From Escherichia sp. E1V33 (GTDB lineage: Bacteria > Pseudomonadota > Gammaproteobacteria > Enterobacterales > Enterobacteriaceae), in NCBI RefSeq assembly GCF_004211955.1, contig NZ_RHJI01000001.1:1-64000 (forward strand): a stretch of DNA of 64,000 nucleotides, read 5' to 3'. Below the pieces are notes generated by a model. That model was not told where the DNA came from. It did not search any database and saw only the letters and a list, made by a program, of their open reading frames with translations. A program made the translations under genes and the position numbers. Shown here in pieces: positions 52,719 to 63,708 of the stretch; within the stretch, counting starts at the first letter, position 1, and the number at the start of each line of letters is the position of its first letter.

Positions 52719-53465
52719 TTAACTCACTTCCCGCCGTTGCAGCACGGTGCCAAGATAATATTTATTGCCTTTTAACCAGACGTTGCCAAACTCAACGGGC
52801 AAATCGCGGGAGAAAAAGACTAACTGCTCCAGATGCAAAACGGGCGCATCTTCACTGATATCTAAAAAATGACCGCGTTCATTACCAATTAATCGCGCGG
52901 CATAGCGACTTTCCGAGTAACGAATTTTTCTTTGCGACAACGTTTCTATTGTTGGAAATAAATTGTGTTGATTAAAATCGATTTCCGCGATGCCGGGGCA
53001 TAGCTCAATATTGATACGGTTCTCTATCAGCATCGCTTTTTCATCACCAATCGAACGTAAACGTTCAAGGTAAAGAATATCCTGGCCGGGCGTTATTCTT
53101 AATTTCTCTGCAACATAACGATTAGCCGGTTCAATCCGTGACGTAATAACTTCAGTGGTAAAATGTATTTTCTGGCTTTCCAGCGATTCCGCGAATGACA
53201 ATAATCCTTCACCTAACGGATATGCCACGTTCTCTTTTTTGACAAATGTTCCCTTGCCCTGGACCTGTATCAACACGCCTTCTTTTACCAGTTGGGCGAC
53301 CGCTTTTTTAACGGTTCCCCGACTCACTTCCAGCATATCCATAATCTGGTATTCCGAAGGGATGCGATCGTCTTCCACCAGTTCCCCGGTATAAATGCTT
53401 TCTCTTATCCACTCCACCACTTGTTGATAGAGCGGTATTTGTGACGACTTACTTAATGATTTCAT
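52719..53465 (-). CDS. GntR-family regulator with UTRA domain
   Basis: 248 residues from the ATG at 53463-53465 with AGGTG upstream; a GTG three codons earlier is the alternative. The winged helix-turn-helix is at residues 10-75 (IPSEYQIMDMLEVSRGTVKKAV), followed by a UTRA effector domain of the FarR/PhnF type. It probably represses the operon until a phosphorylated sugar binds. It is the first gene of the unit, so it is autoregulated. Confidence 0.92.
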   Translation of the reverse strand: MKSLSKSSQIPLYQQVVEWIRESIYTGELVEDDRIPSEYQIMDMLEVSRGTVKKAVAQLVKEGVLIQVQGKGTFVKKENVAYPLGEGLLSFAESLESQKIHFTTEVITSRIEPANRYVAEKLRITPGQDILYLERLRSIGDEKAMLIENRINIELCPGIAEIDFNQHNLFPTIETLSQRKIRYSESRYAARLIGNERGHFLDISEDAPVLHLEQLVFFSRDLPVEFGNVWLKGNKYYLGTVLQRREVS

Positions 53466-53486
53466 GGCGCGCACCTGAACATTTAC

Positions 53487-53514
53487 AGTTGTCTATGGAC
53501 AATCATGGACAACT
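53487..53514 (-). promoter_or_regulatory. Operator-like palindromes upstream of the GntR gene
   Basis: AGTTGTC and GACAACT form an inverted repeat 14 bases apart; inside it, TTGTC-TATG-GACAA forms a second palindrome with the same half-site. Three copies of the GACAA half-site lie within 28 bp, 22 bp from the start codon, as expected for autorepression by a GntR/HutC-type protein. Confidence 0.7.
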
Positions 53515-53629
53515 TCAAGCGTATAGTAGGTGAACGGGAGAAAAAGAGGATCGAAATGTCTCACATTTTGAGGGACCAAATCGTGATCAAAAAAATGTGA
53601 TGGAAGTCGAAGTTTGGCAGGAATTTACT

Positions 53630-53652
53630 GCGCCGTGAGGAAATAACGGCGC
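53630..53652 (-). terminator. Hairpin after nikR
   Basis: GCGCCG pairs with CGGCGC across an 11-base loop 12 bp past the nikR stop; no clear U-run. Probably marks the end of the nik operon. Confidence 0.4.
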
Positions 53653-53663
53653 GTTGGGCGGTG

Positions 53664-56467
<2,804 letters not shown>

Positions 56468-56471
<4 letters not shown>

Positions 56472-57412
56472 GCGTGCGCTCCTTCATGACGACGAATGCG
56501 CGGGTCCAGCGCGGCGTTGAGCAAATCAACAATCAAATTACAGACCACAAAAACCACCACCATCATCAGCGTAAAGCACTGGATCACCGGATAGTCACGG
56601 TTAAAAATCGCCGACACCGCATAGCGCCCGACGCCCGGCCAGGCAAAGATGTTTTCGATAATCATCGTCCCGCCGATCAGTTCGCCGATGTGCATCCCAA
56701 CAGCGGTGATCATCGGCAGCGAGGCATTGCGCAGAATATGGCGGCGTTCGGTCTGTTTGTCGTTCAGGCCGCGCAGCCGCGCCCAGGTGACGTGACGCTG
56801 ACCGGCGACGTCCAGCATACTGGCGCGCAGCAGCCGCGCGTTAATCGCCAGCGACATAAAGGCGATGGAAACCGCAGGCAAAATGATGTGCTGCCAGCCG
56901 CCGTAACCCATCGCGGGTAGCCATTGCAGATACACCGAAAACGTCATCACCAGTAAAAACGCCAGCCAGAAGTTGGGCATCGACACGCCGAGAAACGCGA
57001 TAAAGCGCACGGCGAAATCCGGCAGACGATCGCGATGACGTGCCGCCCAGATACCGAGCGGTACGGAAGTGAGCAGAATTAATACCAGCGCCGCGCCTGC
57101 CAGTTCCAGCGTGGCGGGCAGGAAGTTCAGCATATCGTCCAGCACCGGGCGCTGCGTGGCAAACGAGATGCCGAAATCAAGATGCAGCGCCTTCCACAAC
57201 CAGGTTCCGTACTGGACGTACAGCGGCTGATCCAGCCCGAGCATGGTGCGGGTAGAGGCCAGCATCTCCGGCGTTGGCGGCAGGTTAGATAAACGCAAAT
57301 AATCGAGCGCCGGGTCGCCGGTACCGAGGCGCAGCATCAGAAAAATGATCACCGAGGCGGCGAGCACCATCGGGATCAGCAGCAGAAAGCGGCGTAATAC
57401 GTAACGCAACAT
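56468..57412 (-). CDS. nikB: Nickel ABC transporter permease NikB
   Basis: 314 residues, six helices, typical DppB-type start [20 protein letters not shown]. The ATPase-docking loop is [20 protein letters not shown]. Forms the channel with NikC. Its start overlaps the nikA stop codon by one base. Confidence 0.97.
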
Positions 57413-58986
57413 TAAGGTTTCACCGGTTTAATCTGTTCGAACGGGATTTCGGTGGCGATCGGCGCGTAGGGGATGTTACCCAGCTCCGGTTTTGATACCA
57501 CCATCATTGAGATGTAACTGATAGGCAGATAAACCGCCTCGTCATGCAGACGGGTCAGAATGTCGCGATACAGCGCCTGACGTTGCGTTTCGTCATGGGT
57601 CGCCAGCACTTCGCCGATCTCTTTATCAATCAGCGGTTTGTCGGCTAATCCTTGCTGTGCCTGGAAGTCAGCGTGTGACGGTACGCGCATTGAACTCAGG
57701 AAGGCGTGTGGATCGTATGGCGCGCCCCAGGTGCGGTGGAAAATCATGCCAAAACGACCGTCGCGCTGACGAGCATAGATACTGCTCTCTTCTTCGCCGA
57801 TCAGCGAGACATCTGCGCCAATCTGGCGCATATCAGCCTGAATGATTTCCGCCATTGATTTACTTAACGCATCGGTGCCGATGAACGACAGTTCAATGCG
57901 CAGCGGCTGACCGTTTTTCTCACGGATGTCTTTGCCCGCAGGCAGCGTCCAACCAGCTTTTTCCAGCAACTCTTTCGCTTTCTGCGGATCGTACTGGCGC
58001 GGTTTCAGGCCGAGGTTGGCGTAGGGCACAGAAGAGGCAAACAGGGTGTCGGCGACCTGCTGGGTGCCATACAACGCGTTATCAATCAGCGATTTTTTGT
58101 TTACCGCGTAATTAAGAGCTTCACGTACTGCCAGCTCGTTGGTAGGGGCTTTGGCGGTATTGAGTGCCAGCATCACGGTTTCGATCGGCTGTGACAGTTG
58201 GGTGTGGTAAGCCGGATTCTGGCTAAAGCGGGCGAAGGTATCGAGCGGTAATAACCCTTCGTTTCCGTACAGCAGGTCGATATCGCCAGTTTCAAACGCC
58301 ACCGCGCGGGTAGTCGGGTCCGGGATGACGTTAAAGGTGATCTTTTTAATCGCTGGCTTTTCGCCCCAGTAGTTTTCGTTACGGACGAAGACATCGTACT
58401 GATTCAGTTTCGATTCCTGCAAAATCCACGGTCCGGTGCCAATCGGCGCTTTAATTCCGTTCATGGTTTCATGGTTTTTAAACTGCGAGGGGGCGATAAA
58501 ACGGAAAGGACGGGGCAGGGCCAGTTCTTGCAGGAAAGGATAGTAGGCGCTTTTCAGGGTGATTTGCAGCTCTGTTTTACTGAGTGCTTTAACATCAACA
58601 ATCTGGTTTGCCAGCTCCAGCCAGGCGTGACGTTGACGGTTATCGAGCACTGCGCGGAAGTTTTCTGCCGCCGCCTCTGCATCAAACGGTTCGCCGTTAG
58701 AGAATTTCACGTCATCGCGCAGGGTGAAGGTCCAGGTTTTGCCATCTTCCGAATGGGTCCAGCTTTTTGCCAGCCACGGGATCACCGAACCGTCTGCCTG
58801 ATATTTCACCAGCGGTTCATAAACCATGCTCTGGGCGAACATCTGGTTAGGCGTGTAAAGGTGCGGGTTTAGTGGCCCGACATTCACCGGCCAGGCGGTG
58901 GTGATTTCATCTGGTGCGGCGGCATGGACGATAAAAGACGCACAAGCCAGCAGCGCAAATAGAGTGCGGCGGAGTGTGGAGAACAT
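57412..58986 (-). CDS. nikA: Periplasmic nickel-binding protein NikA
   Basis: 524 residues with a signal peptide ending about SFIVHAAA (residue 22). The SBP-5 family fold follows ([21 protein letters not shown] onward). It binds nickel as a small organic complex and delivers it to NikBC for hydrogenase assembly. It starts the operon. The matching operator is unusually far upstream because of an inserted repeat element. Confidence 0.97.
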   Translation of the reverse strand: MFSTLRRTLFALLACASFIVHAAAPDEITTAWPVNVGPLNPHLYTPNQMFAQSMVYEPLVKYQADGSVIPWLAKSWTHSEDGKTWTFTLRDDVKFSNGEPFDAEAAAENFRAVLDNRQRHAWLELANQIVDVKALSKTELQITLKSAYYPFLQELALPRPFRFIAPSQFKNHETMNGIKAPIGTGPWILQESKLNQYDVFVRNENYWGEKPAIKKITFNVIPDPTTRAVAFETGDIDLLYGNEGLLPLDTFARFSQNPAYHTQLSQPIETVMLALNTAKAPTNELAVREALNYAVNKKSLIDNALYGTQQVADTLFASSVPYANLGLKPRQYDPQKAKELLEKAGWTLPAGKDIREKNGQPLRIELSFIGTDALSKSMAEIIQADMRQIGADVSLIGEEESSIYARQRDGRFGMIFHRTWGAPYDPHAFLSSMRVPSHADFQAQQGLADKPLIDKEIGEVLATHDETQRQALYRDILTRLHDEAVYLPISYISMMVVSKPELGNIPYAPIATEIPFEQIKPVKP

Positions 58987-59020
58987 AGTAGCCCCAATGG
59001 ATAAATGGTTGGCGAAATAA

Positions 59021-59040
59021 GTATGGCGACGATTCGCTAT
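59021..59040 (-). promoter_or_regulatory. Degenerate NikR half-site near nikA
   Basis: GTATGGCGACGATTCGCTAT shares GTATG and the CGA/ATTCG blocks with the perfect operator at 59458-59485 but lacks a proper second half. From memory, K-12 has its operator directly ahead of nikA with the neighbouring TTATTTC sequence, which is also seen here (minus strand). This may be a leftover of that arrangement. The interpretation is inference. Confidence 0.35.
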
Positions 59041-59080
59041 GTTGAAATCTGGTAGTGACTCTGCATATGCGGCCTGTTCC

Positions 59081-59370
59081 CCCTCACCCTAACCCTCTCC
59101 CCAGAGGGGCGAGGGGACTGTCCGTGCACTTTTGTGGCTGTAACTGCAATAGCCAGGTTCTGCACGGTGTGCCCCCTCTTCCCAGAGGGGCGAGGGGACT
59201 GTTCGTGCACTTTTGTAGCTGTAACTGCAATAGCCACCCTTTGCTCGGTGCCCTCCCTCTCCCCAGAGGGGCGAGGGGACTGTCCGTGCACTTTTGTGGC
59301 TGTAACTGCAATAGCCAGGTTCTGCACGGTGTGCCCCCTCTCCCTTCCAGGGAGAGGGCTGGGGTGAGGG
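59081..59370. repeat. Repeat element with three 81-bp units between nikA and its operator
   Basis: Three tandem units start at 59101, 59182 and 59263 (exact 81-bp steps), each containing CCAGAGGGGCGAGGGGACTG and a TGCACTTTTGTGGCTGTAAC-type segment. The outer ends CCCTCACCCTAACCCTCTCC (59081-59100) and GGAGAGGGCTGGGGTGAGGG (59351-59370) are inverted copies with 2 mismatches. Units 1 and 3 agree closely; unit 2 has more changes. This looks like a non-autonomous mobile element whose inner part was amplified. A single relative is at 19552-19605. Confidence 0.85.
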
Positions 59371-59457
59371 TAAAATACGCTGACAAATCCCTGTAACCTA
59401 CTCCCTGAAAATTCAGAAATCCGGACGTACGCGCTTATGTTGAGTCATCAGTTTTCA

Positions 59458-59485
59458 GTATGACGATTTTAAGTATTCGTCATAC
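59458..59485 (-). promoter_or_regulatory. NikR operator
   Basis: GTATGA-N16-TCATAC, a perfect match to the known NikR operator. It lies 471 bp upstream of the nikA start and 45 bp past the acpT stop. Confidence 0.9.
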
Positions 59486-59492
59486 TGATTAC

Positions 59493-59506
59493 CTGTTCTG
59501 GATCAA
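59493..59506 (-). promoter_or_regulatory. FNR-like site of the nik promoter
   Basis: On the minus strand TTGATCCAGAACAG has a perfect FNR left half (TTGAT) and a weak right half, directly upstream of the NikR operator. nik genes are known to need FNR in anaerobic growth, so the placement makes sense. Confidence 0.6.
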
Positions 59507-59530
59507 TAGATGGGCAGTCGAAGGGGCGGA

Positions 59531-60118
59531 TCAGTTAAGCGAATCGATCCATTGCACACTATCGGCGGTGAGCGTAAAGGGAGTAGGGGTGCAGATCGCA
59601 AGGCTTAAATTTTCTAGCTGACAATGGCTGACTGACAGCGAGGAGTGATAGGTGCTGTCTACGCTGACGATTTGCCAGGCGCTGCCACCACGCTGTTTAA
59701 CGATGGCTTCTTTGCGCGTCCAGATGCGCCAGAACATTTCCAGTTGCTGATCAGGATGCACGGCGTCCATCTCAGCGTGTTCCCCGAGGCTGAATACGGC
59801 GTTCGCCAGCCAGCGCCAGTTGGCGCGCGGGCGAATCACTTCGATATCGCAGCCAACTTCGCCTTCATCGCTCAACAGCAGGGCGATATCGTCACCGCTA
59901 TGGCTTAAGTTGAACCATAGCGGAGTCTCCGGGGCGAAAGCGGGTTTGCCTTGTTCACCGTAGATGATGTCCGGTAGTGGAGAAAGCGTGTGCGAAAGCA
60001 ATGCACGCCCCGCCAGCCAGCGTTCGCGCCGTGGGCCTTGCGGTGCTTGATCGCGCAAAGCCGGTGGCAGTGGAGCTGCGCTTAAGGTCGAAACTTTCCC
60101 CAGAACTATCCGATACAT
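59531..60118 (-). CDS. acpT: 4'-phosphopantetheinyl transferase AcpT
   Basis: 195 residues of the Sfp/AcpT type. The magnesium- and CoA-binding motifs are present: FNLSHSGDDIALLLSDEGEV then GCDIEVI, and WRIWTRKEAIVKQRG. It loads phosphopantetheine onto acyl carrier proteins. In K-12 it is an orphan; here it follows fatty-acid-type genes that need such carriers, suggesting it serves that cluster. It starts 1 bp after the end of the ketosynthase gene upstream of it. Confidence 0.93.
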   Translation of the reverse strand: MYRIVLGKVSTLSAAPLPPALRDQAPQGPRRERWLAGRALLSHTLSPLPDIIYGEQGKPAFAPETPLWFNLSHSGDDIALLLSDEGEVGCDIEVIRPRANWRWLANAVFSLGEHAEMDAVHPDQQLEMFWRIWTRKEAIVKQRGGSAWQIVSVDSTYHSSLSVSHCQLENLSLAICTPTPFTLTADSVQWIDSLN

Positions 60119-60119
60119 A

Positions 60120-61349
60120 TCAGGGCCAACGTTTTATGATGATGGATGTATTAATGCCGCCAAAGGCAAAGTTGTTGCTCTGCAAAAACTCACAATCAAT
60201 CTTGCGAGCTTCATGCATGATGTAATCCAGCTCGCCGCAGTTGGCATCTGGTTTCTTCAGGTTTAGCGTAGGCGCAAACCAACCTTCGCGCATCATTTGC
60301 AGACTCATCCAGGCTTCGAGCGCGCCACAGGCACCAAGCGTATGACCAAAATAGCTTTTCAGCGAGGAGAGCGGCACATTATCACCGTAAATGGCTGCTG
60401 TCGCCAGACTTTCTGCCATATCACCACGATCGGTCGCCGTGCCATGCGCCGATATATAGCCGATATCACTTGCGCTTAACCCGGCGATTTTCAGCGATTG
60501 CTCCATACAATACTGCATGGTTTCGCGCTGCGGCTGGGTAATATGTGCCGCGTCGCAGTTGGTGGCAAAGCCGACGATTTCACCGTAAATGGTCGCGCCG
60601 CGCGCTTTAGCGTGCTCCAGTTCTTCGAGAATCAGCGTCCCTGCGCCTTCACCGATCACCAGCCCGTCGCGGTTTTCATCGAACGGTGAAGGTGTGGTTT
60701 TCGGCGCATCATTGTGCTGGCTGGTGGCAAAAAGCGTATCAAATACCGCCGCTTCTGAAGGGCATAACTCTTCGGCACCACCGGCAACCATCACCGTTTG
60801 ATAACCGTGGCGAATGGCTTCCCACGCATAACCGATCGCTTGGCTGCCGGAGGTACAGGCGCTGGAGGTTGGGATCACCCGCCCGCGCAGGCCGAAAAAG
60901 AGGCCAGTATTAACGGCGGTGGTGTGCGGCATCATCTGCACATAGGTGGTGCCAGTGATGTTATTCGTGTGCTTTTCCGTCAGCATGGTGGCGAATTCGC
61001 TTACCGGACCGGTACTGCCGGTCGATGAACCGTACGCAATGCCCGTTTCGCCGCTGGTTAATATCGGATCGCCAATCAACCCTGCCTGCTCTAACGCCAG
61101 TTCGCTGGCGCGGGTCGACATTTGCGACACGCGGCCCATCGCACGGATACGCTTGCGGGTGTAGTGCTCCGGTAGCGTAAAATCATCAATAGGTGCGCCA
61201 AGCAGGGTGTGCAGTCCATCATAAATCTGCCACTCCGGCATTTTGCGCACTGCGTTCTCATACGCCAGCAGACGTGCAGAAACGTCCTGCCAGTTTTCAC
61301 CAAAGGCAGTCACGCCGCCCATTCCTGTAATCACTACGCGACGTGTCAT
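60120..61349 (-). CDS. apeR: Beta-ketoacyl-ACP synthase, FabF type (aryl polyene cluster)
   Basis: 409 residues, KAS II fold. Cys-His-His set: SSACTSGSQAIGYAW carries the nucleophile cysteine, SAHGTATDRGDMAES and FGHTLGACGALE the two histidines. It extends an acyl chain by condensation with malonyl-ACP. It overlaps the ketoreductase gene by 4 bp. The order KS-KR-DH-KS plus a DUF3261 lipoprotein matches the end of the aryl polyene pigment cluster; the letter R is assigned from memory of that cluster. Confidence 0.85.
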   Translation of the reverse strand: MTRRVVITGMGGVTAFGENWQDVSARLLAYENAVRKMPEWQIYDGLHTLLGAPIDDFTLPEHYTRKRIRAMGRVSQMSTRASELALEQAGLIGDPILTSGETGIAYGSSTGSTGPVSEFATMLTEKHTNNITGTTYVQMMPHTTAVNTGLFFGLRGRVIPTSSACTSGSQAIGYAWEAIRHGYQTVMVAGGAEELCPSEAAVFDTLFATSQHNDAPKTTPSPFDENRDGLVIGEGAGTLILEELEHAKARGATIYGEIVGFATNCDAAHITQPQRETMQYCMEQSLKIAGLSASDIGYISAHGTATDRGDMAESLATAAIYGDNVPLSSLKSYFGHTLGACGALEAWMSLQMMREGWFAPTLNLKKPDANCGELDYIMHEARKIDCEFLQSNNFAFGGINTSIIIKRWP

Positions 61350-62077
61350 AACATCCCTCCGTTGATGGAAATAACCTGGCGGGTGACGTAACCCGCAATA
61401 TCAGACATTAAATAGCTGGCAAGCCCGGCAACTTCTTCCGCCTGGCCCATGCGTTTCATGGGGATCATCGACATTGCCTCTTTCAGGGCGCTCTCTTCCA
61501 TTTCGATCATCCCGGTATCAATAAGCCCTGGCGCGATGCAATTGACGGTGATTTTGCGCTTCGCGAGTTCGATAGCCAGTGCTTTTGTTGCGCCGATAAT
61601 TCCGGCTTTGGCGGCGCTATAGTTCACCTGGCCGCGATTGCCCATTACGCCGGAAACCGAGGACAGCGTGATGATGCGTCCACCCTGGCGCGCGCCGATC
61701 ATCGGCATAATGCACGGCTGAATGACGTTGTAGAAACTGTCGAGGTTGGTGTGGATCACCGCATCCCAGTCGTCATCGCTTAAAGCCGGAAAAGCGGCAT
61801 CGCGGGCGATCCCGGCGTTACTAACCACGCCGTACCAGGCACCGTATTGCGCGATTTCGTGCTCCAGCACTTCCCGACACTGTTCGCGGTTTGCGACGTC
61901 GAAACTGAGCAAACGCCCGTTACCGCCGTTGGCGACAATGGCATTCAGCGTTTCCTGAGCGCCTGTAGCGTCACGGTGATAGTGAACGCCAATGTTAAAG
62001 CCGTCTGCCGCCAGTTGGCAGGCGATGGCGCGACCAATGCCTTTGCTGGCACCAGTAACCAGAACTGAACGACTCAT
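61346..62077 (-). CDS. apeQ: 3-ketoacyl-ACP reductase, FabG type (aryl polyene cluster)
   Basis: 243 residues, short-chain dehydrogenase. Cofactor motif VTGASKGIGRAIA at residues 7-19; VSNAGIARD near 88; catalytic Ser-Tyr-Lys as LSSVSGVMG and YSAAKAG. Reduces the 3-keto group with NADPH. Shares a base with the dehydratase gene end. Confidence 0.88.
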   Translation of the reverse strand: MSRSVLVTGASKGIGRAIACQLAADGFNIGVHYHRDATGAQETLNAIVANGGNGRLLSFDVANREQCREVLEHEIAQYGAWYGVVSNAGIARDAAFPALSDDDWDAVIHTNLDSFYNVIQPCIMPMIGARQGGRIITLSSVSGVMGNRGQVNYSAAKAGIIGATKALAIELAKRKITVNCIAPGLIDTGMIEMEESALKEAMSMIPMKRMGQAEEVAGLASYLMSDIAGYVTRQVISINGGML

Positions 62078-62541
62078 CAGGACGCTCCTTGTTGAAACAG
62101 GGTGGTAAGTTCTTCCGCGGTCGGCTGGAAGGTGTTAATGCGGCCCGTCGCCTCGCCGTCGTTGATGCTGCACTCAAAACTGCCGAAGCGATCGTCCTGC
62201 ATCAGCAGTTTGACGGTAATGGTTAGCGTCTGGCCTGCGGGCAGAATGCCAGCGGCGCAAAGCAATTCACGCGCGCCCAGTACCATCCCTAACGCAATAC
62301 TGTTTTTGCCCTGCTGGTGGCGATGCCAGCCAGACCAGACGCCGACGGTTTGCGCCATCAGTTCAAGGGCAAACCAGCCAGGGAGATTGCCGTCCGGGTC
62401 GAGAAACGGTGCCAGTACGCCACTGGGCGAGACCGTTACGCGGCACACCGCGCTGTCATCGCTGACGCTCACCACGTCTTCCAGCAGTAACATGGGCGCG
62501 TCGTGGGGCAGATAAGCGCCGGGGGATAAATAGTGGCTCAC
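62077..62541 (-). CDS. apeP: 3-hydroxyacyl-ACP dehydratase, hotdog fold (aryl polyene cluster)
   Basis: 154 residues of the ApeP/FabZ-like hotdog type. The early HDAPMLLLEDVVSVS and the central LPGWFALELMAQTVGVW helix with its glutamate are the family marks. It removes water to form the conjugated double bonds of the polyene chain. Overlaps the preceding ketosynthase by 4 bp. Confidence 0.83.
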   Translation of the reverse strand: MSHYLSPGAYLPHDAPMLLLEDVVSVSDDSAVCRVTVSPSGVLAPFLDPDGNLPGWFALELMAQTVGVWSGWHRHQQGKNSIALGMVLGARELLCAAGILPAGQTLTITVKLLMQDDRFGSFECSINDGEATGRINTFQPTAEELTTLFQQGAS

Positions 62542-63707
62542 GAAACCCTCCCGAGCAGAATGCTGGCGTTATTGCCGCCAAAGGCGAAGGAATTGGACAG
62601 GATCACCGGACGTGCCAGCGGCTGTGGTTTTTCGATAATGCCGCACGGTGGCAGCGTGGGATCGCACGGCGACAGGCTGAAGTCCTGAGCGGGCAGCGGT
62701 AAATCACGCTGTAAAATCAACATGCTGATTGCCGCCTCGGTAATGCCCGCCGCGCCCAGCGTGTGTCCGGTCAAATGTTTGGTGGAGCTGCAAGGTACGC
62801 GTTCACCAAACAGGGCGTTAACCACCATTGATTCAATCTGATCGTTGAGTTGTGTGGCGGTGCCGTGCAGGTTGATATAGCCGACGTCATCTGGCGTAAG
62901 CTGCGCATCGGTCAGCGCCTGATTAATAGCGCGGATCGCCCCTTCGCCCTGCGGATGAGGGGCTGAAATATGGTAAGCGTCGCTCGATTCACCAACGCCC
63001 AGCAATGCGATGGGCTGCGGTTCGCGGGTCAGTAGCATTAGCCCCGCGCCTTCGCCAATGGTGATACCTGCGCGGTCACGACCGAACGGCTGACATAAAG
63101 TTGGCGAGAGCGATTCGAGGCTGTGAAAACCGTTAATCGGCATCCGGCTCAGGGTGTCTGCGCCACCCACAATGGCGGCATCGACCAGCCCCGCCTCGAT
63201 AAGCCTGCGCCCGCTGATCATCGCTCTGGCGCTGGAAGAGCAGGCGGTCGAAAGGGTATAGGCCGGGCCGTCGAGCGCCAGCCAGTGGCTGAGAAAGCGC
63301 GACGGATCGCCGAGTTCCTGTTGTGCGTAGTGCCATGTGGTGCTCGGCTGCCCGTTGGTGCACAGGTTAACGTGCGTGTCGCCTTCATGCAGGCCGGAGG
63401 TGCTGGTGCCAAGTACAATCGCGATGCGCTCGCGACCATATTTCGCGATAGCGTCATCAACCTGCGGCTGTATCTGCGCCAGCGCCGCCAGCAGGATCTG
63501 ATTGTTGCGCGAGCGGTGCGCCGCGAATTTTTCCGGGATAAGCGGAAGCTCGCCATCCACGCCAGCCAGGACCGCCTGCGGATGCCCCTGCAACCAGCCT
63601 GCGCGCGGGCGCATGCCGGGAGCGACACCGCGAGTCAGGTTGGCTGCGATATCGTCAAGGTTATTTCCCAGGGCGTTGATCATGCCGATGGCGGAAATAT
63701 AAATCAT
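62538..63707 (-). CDS. apeO: Beta-ketoacyl-ACP synthase (aryl polyene cluster)
   Basis: 389 residues from the ATG at 63705-63707, which has AGGTGA about 5 bases upstream; a GTG three codons earlier overlaps that site and is less likely. Nucleophile STACSSSARAM, histidines in LHGTATQLNDQIES and HLTGHTLGAAG. It is the extending ketosynthase, normally paired with a chain-length partner outside this window. Confidence 0.86.
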   Translation of the reverse strand: MIYISAIGMINALGNNLDDIAANLTRGVAPGMRPRAGWLQGHPQAVLAGVDGELPLIPEKFAAHRSRNNQILLAALAQIQPQVDDAIAKYGRERIAIVLGTSTSGLHEGDTHVNLCTNGQPSTTWHYAQQELGDPSRFLSHWLALDGPAYTLSTACSSSARAMISGRRLIEAGLVDAAIVGGADTLSRMPINGFHSLESLSPTLCQPFGRDRAGITIGEGAGLMLLTREPQPIALLGVGESSDAYHISAPHPQGEGAIRAINQALTDAQLTPDDVGYINLHGTATQLNDQIESMVVNALFGERVPCSSTKHLTGHTLGAAGITEAAISMLILQRDLPLPAQDFSLSPCDPTLPPCGIIEKPQPLARPVILSNSFAFGGNNASILLGRVS

Positions 63708-63708
63708 A

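Noticed and set aside
59081-59370. Possible CRISPR array
   Set aside because: Units are contiguous 81-bp tandem copies with no unique spacers, and no cas genes are present.
59055-59396. Repetitive ORFs on both strands upstream of nikA
   Set aside because: They come from an 81-bp non-coding repeat whose length is a multiple of three. No ribosome site; frames are open on both strands alike.
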